A stretch of 64,000 bases of DNA from Albizia julibrissin (GCA_037074505.1 CM073489.1:36021058-36085057); one strand, 5' to 3'. Counted from the stretch's first letter, positions 35,801 to 46,779 are shown. A program made the numbers and translations. Notes: a model not told the origin generated them from the sequence alone.

Positions 35801-37543
35801 CTAATGGAAGTAGAAATTGTCATCCTCATCAGGAAGAAAAGGGCGACTGATATGATATTGGTATCCAGCATCTTTCATATTATGGACTAGTTTACTGATT
35901 ATTCCATATATCTCCTCAATCTGGCCATGACACTTGTCTTTGGCTGTAAACTCATGTCTTGTATTTCTTACCTCAATCCAACTGCAACCTGCCTCTTTCT
36001 TTAAGCTTCTCTCCTCTATGATTCTTTTGATTCTATTTGCATCACTCCATCTTCCTGCTGCTGCATATATGTTTGACAACATAACATATCTAGCTGTGTT
36101 TTCAGGTTCCCGCTCGAACAAAGCTTCTGCAGCCCTACTTGCAAGTTCTAAATTCCCATGGACTCGACAAGCACCCAATAGTGCTCCCCACATGGCAATG
36201 TGATCTTTACCATCCGGTGTTCTCTCGATTAGATCCAGTGCTTCCTCGAGTCTGTTTTTCCTCCCAAGTAAATCAATCAATATAGCATAGTGATCAAGTC
36301 TAGGCTTCACGCCATACTGCTTTTCCATCATGTCTTTCAACTCTAGTCCTTCATTATCTAAACCTGCATGGTCACAAGCAGATAGCAAGCCAAGAAATGT
36401 CACATGATTAGGCTTTACATTGGCTTCTATCATCCTTTTGAAGAGGGCCAGCGATTCCTCGCCACGGCCATTCTGTGCAAACCCAGTTATTAATGTGTTC
36501 CAAGAGATTATATCCCTCGAAGGAGTCGTCTTGAACAAATTTTCAGCTGATTTCATGTCCCCGCACTTGCTGTACATGTCAAGTAAAGCATTAGATATAT
36601 ACAGATTAGATAAGTAGCCATTATTACTGTTTCTGATAATGTGACCGTGAATTTGTTTACCTCTTTCAACAAGTGCCATACCTGCACAAGCAATTAAAAC
36701 ACTGACATTAGTTGGAGCACTAGGCCATACCCCTTCCTCCAGCATTTGCTCAAAAAGATCCAGAGCTTCCACAAAACGCCCATTTTGCGCAAAACCCGTG
36801 ATCAAAGCAGTCCAAGACACGGTATTTTTCATTGGCATTTCATTAAATATCCTACAAGCCTCTTCCAATCTAGAAGCTCGTGTGTAAGCCACAATCATCG
36901 AAGTCCAAGACACAACATCTCTCTCTGGCATTCGACAAAATATAGAACTCGAGATGTTGGGTAGGCCACATTTTCCATAAGCATCAATCAAAGCATTGTT
37001 AAGGATCACGTTCACCTCCAAACCATTTATAACCGCGATCCCATGGACTTGGCGCAACCAATAAAGGGAAGCTAAAGACGCACAACTTCCAACTATACTA
37101 ACGAGCGTAAACTCATCTAATAGTAAACAATCATAATCCTTCTGCATCTTCCAGAAAAGCTTCACTGATTCTTTGTGAAACGAATGATGTGTCAGACCAG
37201 TGATCAATGAATTATAACTGACAAGGTTTGGTTCGGGCATTTTATCGAACAGTAAGTGAGCGCGATCAAACAAACCCATTTTACAGTAGAAAGAGATCAT
37301 CATATTCCACGTACGTGTCGTCTGGTGGGAAAGATCATCGAAGGCCCTTTGGGCACCCTCCACACAGCTGCACTTAATGTACATGTCTATGAGACGGTTG
37401 GTGAGGAAAGAATCGAAGAAAAATGCGGTTTTGATAAGGTAAGAATGCAAGGCCTTGCCAAGTTTCAGATTCCTGGTCGTGATGCATTGAGAAATAAGAA
37501 ATGCGTACTTCTTACTAGAGAAGCGGATAACATCATGAAGCAT
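35801..37543 (-). CDS. PLS-class pentatricopeptide repeat protein with E and E+ domains, intronless
   Basis: 580 residues from the ATG at 37541-37543 (MLHDVIRFSSKKYAF). PPR proteins bind RNA in mitochondria or chloroplasts; PLS-class proteins with E/E+ ends specify C-to-U editing sites and need a DYW partner in trans. Repeats run through most of the protein, visible as TWNMMISFYCKMGLFDRAHL, VVSWTSMIVAYTRASRLEEA, TVSWTALITGFAQNGRFVEA and IISWNTLITGFAQNGRGEES. The end shows the E domain (MWGALLGACRVHGNLELASR, YVMLSNIYAAAGRWSDA, KKEAGCSWIEV) and E+ segment, with no DYW deaminase. The frame is open a little upstream but without an ATG. Compared with unit B, a 1-base loss just before this ATG removes about 14 upstream residues, so the N-terminus, where an organelle signal would sit, may be short. 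The editing target is unknown. Confidence 0.9.
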   Translation of the reverse strand: MLHDVIRFSSKKYAFLISQCITTRNLKLGKALHSYLIKTAFFFDSFLTNRLIDMYIKCSCVEGAQRAFDDLSHQTTRTWNMMISFYCKMGLFDRAHLLFDKMPEPNLVSYNSLITGLTHHSFHKESVKLFWKMQKDYDCLLLDEFTLVSIVGSCASLASLYWLRQVHGIAVINGLEVNVILNNALIDAYGKCGLPNISSSIFCRMPERDVVSWTSMIVAYTRASRLEEACRIFNEMPMKNTVSWTALITGFAQNGRFVEALDLFEQMLEEGVWPSAPTNVSVLIACAGMALVERGKQIHGHIIRNSNNGYLSNLYISNALLDMYSKCGDMKSAENLFKTTPSRDIISWNTLITGFAQNGRGEESLALFKRMIEANVKPNHVTFLGLLSACDHAGLDNEGLELKDMMEKQYGVKPRLDHYAILIDLLGRKNRLEEALDLIERTPDGKDHIAMWGALLGACRVHGNLELASRAAEALFEREPENTARYVMLSNIYAAAGRWSDANRIKRIIEERSLKKEAGCSWIEVRNTRHEFTAKDKCHGQIEEIYGIISKLVHNMKDAGYQYHISRPFLPDEDDNFYFH

Positions 37544-37861
37544 GATCAGAGACTTCAACACACGAAGGCAACGAAAAACTCCATAGCAGAAATTTAGAGG
37601 AACGCGTTACTGAGCACGGTGGAGAATGAAGAATACGCTGCTGAAATTGAGAAGGAAAGGAAGAAGAAGAAGCTCATCGTCCGTCGAGCCGAACTCCCCT
37701 GTTCCGTCGTTCTTCTTCATCGTCAGACGCCCCCTCACTTCCTCCCCTCCTTCGTTCTATTCTTTTCTTCTTTTTGTTTTTTCAGCGGCGCCTCAGTCTC
37801 CTCTCGTCTGTTTCTATCTCCCGCGACTATCTTCCTAAATGGCTAAACCTAATACTAAAAT

Positions 37862-40800
37862 TAGGGGTAGCAAGTCGGGACGGAAAAATCCCGTCCTAAA
37901 AATATCGGGAAGAGAAAAATTTAGGATCAGGAATACTGAAGTCAGCATCCGAAATAGGATTTTCTAATCTTTATATATATATATATATATATATATTAAT
38001 TTTCTAACTAAAACTCAAGGAGCAACTAGCCAAGCACTAAGCAGCCATTCGAGTTCAATACAGTCTTATCTTATGACTCTGAGCTCTAATTTCCCTTCCT
38101 TTAGTTCCTCGCTCTCTCTACCATTAACCCAAAAGGAAGTTGCTCTCTTTTGATTCGAATTGCTTTGATCTCGTCGTCTAATCAGAATCACTGCAGTCTC
38201 CTTCCTGAATTCCGTCGTTAAATCAATGAGGCTTTATTCGCTTTGGAATGCCTCAACAACAATGTTGCCTCAACGTTTATTCCCTTCATTTAGCAGGTAA
38301 TTTTTATATTCCAAAGCTTTAAACCCTTGCTCTTTCTTCATGGCTTGAGTCAGTGCTAATTCCCGTAGGTATCTGCTAATTCCTAGCTTTAGTCAGTGAC
38401 GAAGACAGATGTGCTATTCCCGATCGCTCATCCCCTCTGCCTATCGGTGCTTGCTTATTGGTGCAATTTTTCGGTGCTCATAGCTTTTTCTTCTTTGGTC
38501 TCTCTACCTGTCGGTGCTTGCCTATGCTAATCGTCAAGCTCTATAGTAGACTTTTCTTCTCCAAATCACTCTATTTTGCTTTTGAGCTTAAGGATACTAG
38601 AGTTAAGGTATGTAATTTTGCAATTGGGTTCTCTATTTTTCTTCACTGGTTTTGACTTTTATTGTTGACTTGAACAAAAACTTACAAACTGTTCTGTATG
38701 CTGAAAGCCTGAAACATAATTTTTCTCAATTTCCTGTTGATTTTTTTAATGTAACTCTATTAAATTCTAATACTAGTTTTAGCCAAAAAGAAAAAATGTT
38801 GTAAAATTAGTGATCTACCAGTTCCTAGTTTTAATGATACTTGATTTCATAGGTAAATGGTTATCTGCATATGATACTATATATGTTTAGATGATATTCA
38901 TGTATGTTCGACATAATAAATGGTTATGTTTAAGTAAATAGTTATCTACTAGTTCCTAGTTTTAGGTGCATGCTGCTGAGTGCTAATAGATGTTTAAGAA
39001 TTTAAGTAATGGCTACATTTTTTTCTTTTCCCTTCCCTTAACCCAGGTTGTTTAAGTAATAAATAGCTGCTGAAGGATATATTGAAGTAAGTCAAGCAGA
39101 ACCTCAAGATCCTCCTACACAAGCTACTTATACAAATGAAGAGGGAAATATCACAAGTGATATAAATGATGAAAAGAGAGATGAAGAAGTTAAAGGTCCA
39201 AGGAAGAAACTCAAATCTTCAGTTTGGGATGCTTTTGAGAAGCTACCCATAGAATAATTTAAAGATTGAGAACTTCGGGCTAAGTACAAGTATTGCAACA
39301 AGCCACTTAAATGCGACCCTGTACATCAAGGGACAAGTAGATTGTTGAAACATTTACAAACGTGTGTCAAAAATCCAAACAAATCGAACAAGGCTAAACA
39401 ATCTTTATTAGCATCCACTCTAGAAGGAAGTAGTAGAAAGTTGACTCATCACATGTTCAATCAAGAACAATGTAGATTGTCAATTGCAAAGCTTGTTATA
39501 CTAGATGAAATGCCATTTCCAGTGGTAGAAGGTGAAGGGTTTAAACAAATGATGATGCAAGTTGAACCTCGCTTTCAAATCCCTTTGAGAACGACAGTAA
39601 CAAGGGATTGCTTAAGGTTGTATATGCAAGAATCAATCAAGTTGAAGAGGTATTTTAAAAGAACAAAAATTTGTGTTTCCCTCACAACAGATACCTAGAC
39701 TTCTTGTCAAAATGCTAATTATATGTGCTTGACTGCTCACTAGATTGATGAGAATTAGATATACCATAAGCGAATCTTAAACTTATGTGTCACATAAAAC
39801 TATAAGGGTGAGACAATTGAGGCAACTTTGGAAAAATGTTTATTAGCTTGAAACATTGATAATGTTTATACAATCACGGTTGATAATGCTGCTTTAAATG
39901 ACAATGCAGTGGCCAAATTGAAAGAAGTTTTAAGGCATTTGAATGGTTTGGTCTGTGATGGAGAATTCTTGCACTTGAGGTGTTGTGCACACATTTTGAA
40001 TTTGATTGTTTCTGATAGTGTGAAGGAGTTACATAGCAATGTTGAAGGCATTAGAAATGCTGTCAAATATAAAATCTTATCCTTTGAGGCATCAAAAGTT
40101 CAAAGAGTTTGTTAAGAAGATGAAAATTAACTCAAAAAACCTACTAACAATGGATTGTCCAACTAAGTTAAATTCTATTTACCTCATGTTGGATAGTGCC
40201 ATTAAATTCAGCCCTGTTTTTGAAAGGATGATCGACGATGATAAGGATTACACACTGTTCTTTGCGGAGAAAAAGATCATTGGTTCTCATTCAAAAGTGG
40301 ATTTTAAAAAAGCTCCTGAATTTGTTGAGTTTTTGAAAGTATTCTATGACATGACTTTGCAATTTTCAGGGTCACTTCATGTTACCTCAAATGAATGCTT
40401 CCAATAAATAGCTGAAGTTTATGTTATCCTCAAAGATGCAACCAATGATCATATGAATTTGTTGTCCAAGATGGCTGAAAATATGTTGTCCAAGTATGAA
40501 AAGTATTGGGAAAATCTTGGTGACATTAATCATTTGTTGATGATAGGGATTTTACTTGACCCTAGGTATAAAACAAACTATTTGCAGCATGTTTTTAAGG
40601 CTATCTTTTAAGAGGCCACACAGTGTCAGACAATGATCCAAATGATCTTAAATGTTTTGTATCATTTGTATGATCACTATGCAGTTAGTCTAGACACATC
40701 TCAATCTCAAACTCTAAGCCAAACTCAGGCACAAGCATCGAGTGAAAGTCAAAGTACTACTAGTAGTACTTCTTCAACTAAGTCTCGCATATCTTCGTTG

Positions 40801-42067
40801 AGTAAAAGACTGCCTATAATGAGGCAATTTATGGTTGGACCTGAGGCTGATAATCAGCTAGATAAGTATGGAGAAGTGGATAAGTATCTTAAATCTGAGT
40901 TGGTTGCATTAAAAGATGAAGAGTTTGATGTTTTGGCATGGTGGAAAGAAAATTGTTGTAAATACAGAGTCCTTTCATTGATTGCACATGATGTGCTGGC
41001 CATACCTGTCTCCACTATCTGTTCCAAATCTACATTTAGTATGGGGGTCATGTCATTTCTGAATACAAAATTTCTCTCTTACCAAAGATAGTTAAGGCAC
41101 TCATTTGTTAGCAAAATTGGTTATCTCCATCTACTTCCACTTTGTGTGATCAACTAAAAGGACTTCATCTTGATAGCTTTAATGACACTATTGTTGTAGA
41201 ACAAGGTAATTTCTACTCCTTTTATTTATTTAGTTCATTTCATTATTATTTATTAATTATTTGTAATTGTTGGTTCTTTTGCTTGTGCTTTTTGTAGCTG
41301 AATCAACAACTTCAAGCATATCACATGAAAAGGAAGTACTAGAAAACTAATCAATTGTTAGTTTTCTTCTTGTTTCATTTAGTTGCTGAAATTTATTATC
41401 AAATATGTCCAATGAATAGATGGTTGCTGCAATTTGATGTTGATTTGGTATTTCTTGCATATCTAGAGTTTTGCCTATGAAGCTTATTCCTTTGCATTTC
41501 TTGGCAGTTGCTATGTGCTGGTTTTGGGTTCTGGGCTTCTATCTATATGAATTGAATTCTACTCCACCATTTTTGAAAGTGATCGGTGATCTATTGGACC
41601 CTTAAGAAGCTATCATATTGAATTTGTGTTTGTTGTATTTTTTGCTCAATGTATTGATTTCTAAGATTTTCAGCTTGTAACTGTGCAAAAAAAAAAAGTC
41701 TGCAAGTTTCAATCTAAATAGAACCCACTATTATAATGATTTTTCATGTGCTGAACTTGTATTTAAGTAATTTCAATACTTCATGTTGTAGTAGTAACCT
41801 TATCCAGTTATCCTAAAGCTCCCTGAAGGCACATTACCAGAGGAAAATGGCCTAGGCAATTTAAAAATGTGGCTTTAACTTCTGTTACAAATGTATGTTG
41901 TAAATATGGGAAGATTTAAGAACTGTGCAGGCATATGTTGCTTAAATCTGGGATCTCGGGAAATTCTCAGGATCGGGATTGGGAAACAATTTCCTTCCCG
42001 AACACTTCTCGAGATTGAGATTGGGAATGAGATTTTCTGATCCTGTCCCGTCCCGAGCACATGCCTA
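37862..42067 (+). mobile_element. hAT-family DNA transposon with perfect 8-bp target duplication, unit A only
   Basis: Flanked by ACTAAAAT at 37854-37861 and 42068-42075, an exact 8-bp duplication as hAT elements make. The left end reads TAGGGGTAGC and the right end, inverted, TAGGCATG; further in, CGGGACGG occurs near both ends, with GC-rich GGGAT/CGGGA repeats subterminally. The element is 4206 bp and contains a BED-finger/hAT transposase relic in plus orientation. Unit B has the unoccupied site (AATATTAAAAT at about 55639). A (TA)n run is at about 37974-37995. The coding region is broken, so the copy cannot move by its own protein. Confidence 0.88.
39060..41100 (+). pseudogene. hAT transposase relic (zinc finger BED, RICESLEEPER/DAYSLEEPER-like)
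   Basis: Fragments in different frames or separated by stops: an N-terminal segment with VWDAFEKLP, then KYKYCNKPLKC and GTSRLLKHLQTC, which is a BED finger whose first Cys is Tyr here; a middle segment at 39342-39698 (YMQESIKLKRYFKRTK, VCVSLTTDT-like); 39909-40115 with GLVCDGEFLHLRCCAHILNL, matching the conserved RCxAHxLNL block of plant hAT transposases; 40039-40407; and 40633-41091, ending FDVLAWWKENCCKYRVLSLI and AIPVSTICSKSTFS, the hAT C-terminal dimerisation region. In-frame stops (for example in KLPIE-stop-FKD and before LRH) show decay. No intact transposase can be made. Confidence 0.88.
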
Positions 42068-42075
42068 ACTAAAAT

Positions 42076-42805
42076 ATATGGGAAAAAAGCATAAAGCTAT
42101 CCTTCCCCAATTTTGCTTAGGGAGAATCTAAAATAAATCCACTTGAAATAACAAAATTTAGAATCAAACCTACACTTTTAATAAATTCCCAATCAAGTTA
42201 AGATGATTAATTATGGATTTATGAATCTTGTAAATTTACCTCAATGCCCTTTCATGTTTGCTTCTGAAAGACGTCCTAATCCTATCAAACTTGCACTCTT
42301 TTTCTTTTCTTTTCTTTTCTTTTTGGAAAATATGACACTCTGATAATAATGAAATATTGTCTTGAATGGTCCTAAGCTGAGTTTTCCTCTTCCCTAATTT
42401 TTCAGGGGTGGCATGTGGTAGAATGGAAGGATGTTAAAACTCATATTTGTATTCTTTCATATGGTAGGAGGCGCTAGATAATTGGAGAGATAGTGAGAAG
42501 GATAGGGGAAAATAGGGAATTAGGATACCTTATTTAGAAGAGAGGAGAGGGGTTAATAAACATTGAAGGACATTGAGGTAAATTTACAAGATTCATAAAT
42601 CCCTAATTAATCATTTTGGCTTAATTAAGAATTTGTTGAAAATGTAAACTTTAACATGAATTCTAGTATTTCATATGGATTTAATTGGGATTCTCCCTTT
42701 TATTTATATAAATTTTGAAATGATGAAAATTTACTCCAAATAATTTTTATTATTCATCTTTAATTAAACTCTAAAATTTTGCACAAAATTTAATCCAAAT
42801 AACTT
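42076..42805. other. Spacer at the end of unit A
   Basis: The first part (42076-42200) is loosely similar to the unit B sequence after 55640, so it belongs to the duplicated block. Beyond that, similarity fades. No gene was recognised. The junction to unit B is at about 42806, just before CTTAGCTTGTTGGCGTGAT. Confidence 0.45.
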
Positions 42806-42807
42806 CT

Positions 42808-43265
42808 TAGCTTGTTGGCGTGATCTTGTCATTATCCCAAACAAACAAGCCCTGGAAGGACCAGAAGAAGATGTAATGGTGATATTTCACGATGGTATTG
42901 ATGCACATTTTCTAAATACAATAATAACCGTGACAAAGATATGTGGGTGATAATGCATTAGCAGATATGATGACAAAAGAAAATATTTATGGCTTAACCA
43001 AAAGTGTTTATTTACATAAATCGAGATAAAACTCCTCTCACATACTTACCTCATATACCATAAATTACGATTAAAAAGTCATTTTTAAATGTTTTAATCG
43101 CTATTCCAAACAAGTACTTATTTCTCTAGCTCTAGGTTGCTCTTGTCCTAATCATCACGTCTCAATGGACATAGAAGAAAAAGCCATTCCCCAGAACTTA
43201 TCTGTCAGCCCAAGAGTAGTTTAATACGCCTTCTGCAGGTTTTCCTTCTTATTGGGTTTGATCAC
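42808..43265 (+). pseudogene. TBL-B relic: upstream region and exon 1 only
   Basis: Matches the TBL gene's upstream region and exon 1 at 26676-27025. The ATG region survives as GCAGATATGATGACA at about 42960. Exon 1 is split by a MITE (about 42985-43122), after which the anchor-coding part resumes (TCTCTAGCTCTAGGTTGC) with frameshifts and a TAG/TAA inside the counterpart of EWFYTAS. Copia DNA then begins at 43272; exons 2-4 are missing from unit B. Clearly non-functional. Confidence 0.88.
42985..43122 (-). mobile_element. MITE of the ACGGTCTACGAGGT family, diverged copy, inside TBL-B exon 1
   Basis: Inverted relative to the copy at 30389: TTTACATAAATCGAGATAAA, then CTCCTCTCACATACTTACCT, then CGCTATTCCAAACAAGTACT. 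The tandem ACGGTCTACGAGGT units are mutated nearly beyond recognition. Intact exon 1 in unit A shows the empty site. Confidence 0.7.
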
Positions 43266-43271
43266 TCTATG

Positions 43272-43501
43272 TGTTAGTATATAGTTAAGATGAGTTATTT
43301 AGTTGTAACAAAATCGACTATATCTGAGCTAATTAAGTTAGGTGTTGTACAGCTGTTATAAGAAGAGTCTAGAGGTTGCATAAGGATTTAAAATATATAT
43401 CTCATATAGTGCACAAAATAATATATACGAAAAACTCTGACTCATTATCTATTACTTTCTCTCTCTTTCTCTCCCTCATTTCTCTTGTCTCAACTCTTTC
43501 A
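43272..43501 (+). repeat. 5' LTR of the copia element
   Basis: About 230 bp, from TGTTAGTATATAGTTAAGAT to CTCAACTCTTTCA, so TG...CA ends. It is directly followed by a primer-binding site. No second LTR exists in the window. Confidence 0.8.
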
Positions 43502-43513
43502 TGGTATCAGAGC
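43502..43513 (+). other. Retrotransposon primer-binding site
   Basis: TGGTATCAGAGC, complementary to the 3' end of plant initiator methionine tRNA, starts immediately after the LTR, as in most plant copia elements. Confidence 0.85.
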
Positions 43514-43701
43514 ACGACGCTTCTGAATCAATGGAGTCATCTCAAAATTCTGAAATTCTCTCTTATTAGAAGAAGGACGAAGTGGTTACCTTTAATCACC
43601 TGGTATTCATTAAGCTAGAGGAGCACAACTAGCTTCTATGGAAGCAACAGATTGAGACTGTGATTTTCGGTCATGATCTTTAAGATTTTATTGATCGAGA
43701 T

Positions 43702-44420
43702 ATGTTGCCTCCAGCTAAATATGTGCCATCCAATGCCGATACAGATGGTTTTAGTACAATTCCTGCGTTTCAGTCCTGGCAGCGGCATGAAAAGTTATTA
43801 ATGTCTTGGATGTCTTATTCCATGTTTGAAGGATTTCTCACGCATGTTGTTGGATGTGAAACATCCTTACAAATTTGGGAGAAGCTTCATACTCACTTTA
43901 CTTCTCAAATGAAGGCTAAAGCTTGTCAACTCAAAACTCAGTTGAAATCGACTAAAAAGGATGCGCTATCGGCTAATGAGTACTGTCTCAAGATCAAAGG
44001 TCTTGTGGATGCTTTGGCGGCCATTGGTGTTCCGATCTCTGAATCCAATCATCTCGATTATCTTTTCAAAGGTTTACCCGAAGAGTATGATCCTTTCATT
44101 ACTGCTGTGACTATGTGTCGCGATCCATACTCTATTGATGATGTTGAGGCCTTAATCCTTGCTCAAGAGGCTCGCTTAGAGAAGCATCATAAATCCTCTA
44201 TTGATTCATCTATAAATATGATTCACATAAAGGCTTCTGGTAGCCGTGACAATGACCGTGGTTGAGGTGGTGATGATCGTGGTCGTAGTGGCCGTCGCGG
44301 TGGTCTCAGTTGTGGTCGAAGCTTTCGCTCTTCCGGCTCAGGTGGTCGGTCGAGTCTGGTTTGTCAGCTCTGTGAGAAGTCTGGTCACCATGTTAAGGAC
44401 TGCTAATATCATTTTGATAA
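43702..44420 (+). pseudogene. Copia gag relic
   Basis: The open part at 43702-44265 includes WQRHEKLLMSWMSYSMFEGF, WEKLHTHFTSQMKAKACQLK and LDYLFKGLPEEYDPFITAVT, the UBN2-type gag of plant copia elements. Coding similarity extends upstream to about 43600 with stops. After a stop at 44263 a Gly/Arg-rich stretch and a CCHC zinc knuckle follow in another frame, then a stop. Gag packages the element's RNA; this copy is not functional. Confidence 0.85.
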
Positions 44421-44504
44421 GCAGTTCCAAGGCCTTACTGTTTTTGATCGTGGGTCTAAGAAGTCTCTGACTGCTTTACTTGCTCACACTGATTCTGTTG
44501 TGGA

Positions 44505-46385
44505 CCTAATTGGTACTTAGACTCTGGTGTTACCAGTCATGTAACACATGATGATTAGAATATTCTTGATAAATCAAGTGGTAAGCCATTTAATTCGATC
44601 TCTGTTGGTGATGGTTCTGATATGTCTGTACATTATGCTGGTCATGCATCTCTTCAGACTTCTTCTGCATTGTCATTACTGAATCTCAAAAACGTTTTAC
44701 ATGTTCTTTCGATTACTAAAAATCTCTTGAGTATCTATCGATTGTGTACTGATAATGAGATTCTAATTGCTTTCTTCTCTAAGCATATGTGATTAAGGAT
44801 CTACAAACTAATCAAGTCTTGTTTCGTATCACAACTAAGACTGGCTTATATCCTCTTCATGAAATCATTCAGCAATTGCGTTCTGTTCGTTGCTCCCAGT
44901 TATCTTCTTCAATTGCTCTTCTTACTGGTCCTTCTACTGCTTCTGGATACACTGCTTCTTGTCCTGTTTCACACTTGCAGTTTCATTGTAATGCTAGTTG
45001 CTTTATTACTTCTACTGATGTTTCATCTTTTAAGATCTAGCATAACAGATTAGGTTACCCATCTTCCTTGGTTGTTTCCTGTATCATGGAACAATGTAAT
45101 GTTTTCAATATTAAGAAAGCAGTATTTGATTTTTGTGCCTCATGTTGTCTTGGCAAAGCTCGCAAACATCATTTTCCTTATTCTACTACTATTTATACTC
45201 ATCCTTTACAGCTTATCCATACTTATATATGGGGTCCTTCCCCTCATCTGTCTACTAAAGGATATCGTTATTATATCCACTTTACTGATGCCTATACTAG
45301 GTATACTTGGTTTTATCCATTGATACTCAAATCTAATACTTATCATACTTTCGTGTCCTTAAAGGAAATGGTTGAGTTACAATTTCACTCTAAAATTCTA
45401 GCTATGCAATCTGATTCTGGTGTTGAATTTCTTAAAATTGGCAAGTTTCTTCAATATTGTGGTATTGTTCATCGTCTTAGTTGTCCCTATGTTCATGAAC
45501 AAAATGATCTTGTTGAGAGGAAACATCGCACTATCACTGAAAAAGGTCTTACTTTACTTGCTAATGCTTCCTTACCTTTTACATTGTGGGTTGAAGCGTT
45601 TGATATGACAGTTTATTTGAGTAATCGGTTACCTACTGCATCTCTTCGTGGCATGTCACCTTTTCAGAAGTTGTTTGGGAAAGAACATGGTTATTATATA
45701 AGCCCGATTTACGTAAATCGAGATAAATCTCCTCCACATATTTACCTCATAGACCGTAAAAGCTACCTCGTATTCCGTGAATCACAATTTATAAGCACTT
45801 ATGGAGCTTCCATAAGCTAATCCAAACGAGCTATATAGTCATTTGCGGTCTTTTGGGTGCTCTTACTTCCCTTATACACAACCTTATAATCACTATAAGA
45901 TGGAATTTCGTTCTGTTGAGTGTATTTTTGTTGGTTATAGTTCCTCACATAAAGGCTACAAGTGTTGGGATCGTCATGGTCGGCTTTATATATCACATGA
46001 TGTTATTTTTTATGAATGTACTTTTCCTTATTCCCGTCTTATGCAACATATGCCTAAGTCTTCTCCTTCTTCTGTTTTACCGTCTGGAAATCCACCTGTT
46101 ATTCCATACTTGTCAGCATCTACTTCTCAACTGCCTGTTTCAAGTTCTCTTGTTGCGCCTTTGCTGAGTACCAGTGTTTCTGGTGGTGAGGTTTCTCCTG
46201 GTGTCTCTTCCGGTTCTGCCTCAATGCCTAGTCCTCCTGTTCCTGCTGCACTACAGTCCACTAGGGTGACTACTTGCTCAATGAATGGTATTTTTAAACC
46301 CAAAACTTATCTTGTTACTAGTAATCCTGATGAGCCTACTTTTGTAGATAAATCTATTGCTTCATTAGTTTCCTTTGTTCTCTAG
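44505..46385 (+). pseudogene. Copia pol relic (protease, GAG-pre-integrase, integrase)
   Basis: The protease region has a DSG triad at about 44520. The GAG-pre-integrase zinc-binding block is at about 45040-45170 (HNRLGYPSSLV, CASCCLGKARKHHFP), with one stop before the first His codon's neighbour. The integrase core follows at 45200-45690 with its catalytic Asp residues in HFTDAYTRYTWFY and MQSDSGVEF and the Glu near NDLVERKHRT. The frame then runs into a MITE (45694-45831), which supplies an artificial tail, and resumes at 45838 as HLRSFGCSYFPYTQPYN, FVGYSSSHKGYKCW. A Ser/Pro-rich linker ends at the truncation; reverse transcriptase is absent. Confidence 0.88.
45694..45831 (-). mobile_element. 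MITE of the ACGGTCTACGAGGT family, copy inside copia integrase
   Basis: Inverted and shortened: AAGCCCGATTTACGTAAATC, GATAAATCTCCTCCACATAT, one TAGACCGTAAAAGCTACCTC unit, CGTATTCCGTGAATCACAAT, then ATAAGCTAATCCAAACGAGC. It sits between GGTTAT and TATAGTCATTTGCGG of the copia reading frame. It proves that the MITE was active after the copia element arrived. Confidence 0.85.
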
Positions 46386-46779
46386 CTATCATAATACAGA
46401 GCAGAGATTGCGATGTGAGAAACATCACACGCTATTCAAATCCTTTTGAAATGAATCATTTTGAGTCGTTTAAAAATAATAAAATCTGCTGCAATTTGAT
46501 TTTCTTCTGATGAAAAGTTCACCTACGAATATCTAAGCATTGAAACTCTTTATGTTGCAAATATTAATCTCAGGCGCATACTCCCCAACTCACCGCTTCG
46601 TATCTGCTATCAAATATTATAATCTTTTGAATGTAAGATTCTTGGTTGGTTTTAATGCACCATATTCCATATTCAGTAAGTAAATGCATCAAAGACTAAA
46701 TGTTAAAATGAGTGAACATGCACGAATGGTAGTCAAACGGCCACAATTGCTTATTTAATTTGATCTGCCTATTTTTGGC

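Larger units (their letters stand above)
26676..42800 (+). repeat. Direct segmental duplication, unit A
   Basis: Unit A carries TBL, the small-peptide gene and PPR. Blocks matching unit B in the same order and orientation: 26676-27025 with 42808-43265; 29493-29910 with 46357-46770; 33720-34560 with 50945-51765; 34600-35250 with 52050-53110; 35700-37861 with 53500-55640. Similarity is high in the PPR block, with one mismatch in the 60 bases at 36361-36420. Between the blocks the two units differ mainly by transposon insertions. Unit A contains the only intact copy of each gene. Confidence 0.9.
43272..46356 (+). mobile_element. Truncated Ty1/copia LTR retrotransposon (5' LTR, gag, protease, integrase; RT, RNase H and 3' LTR missing)
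   Basis: Order on the plus strand: 5' LTR, Met-tRNA primer-binding site, gag with a CCHC knuckle (CQLCEKSGHHVKDC at about 44359-44402), a protease DSG motif at about 44520, GAG-pre-integrase and integrase. The copia order (integrase before reverse transcriptase) is clear. The element stops at 46356, where sequence matching the TBL 3' flank begins. Many stops and a MITE inside the integrase region show it is dead. Confidence 0.9.

Noticed and set aside
43376..43618. 80-codon frame
   Set aside because: It lies across the copia LTR, primer-binding site and degenerate gag leader.
45697..45820. C-terminal 40-odd codons of the copia integrase frame
   Set aside because: They are MITE sequence, not copia protein.
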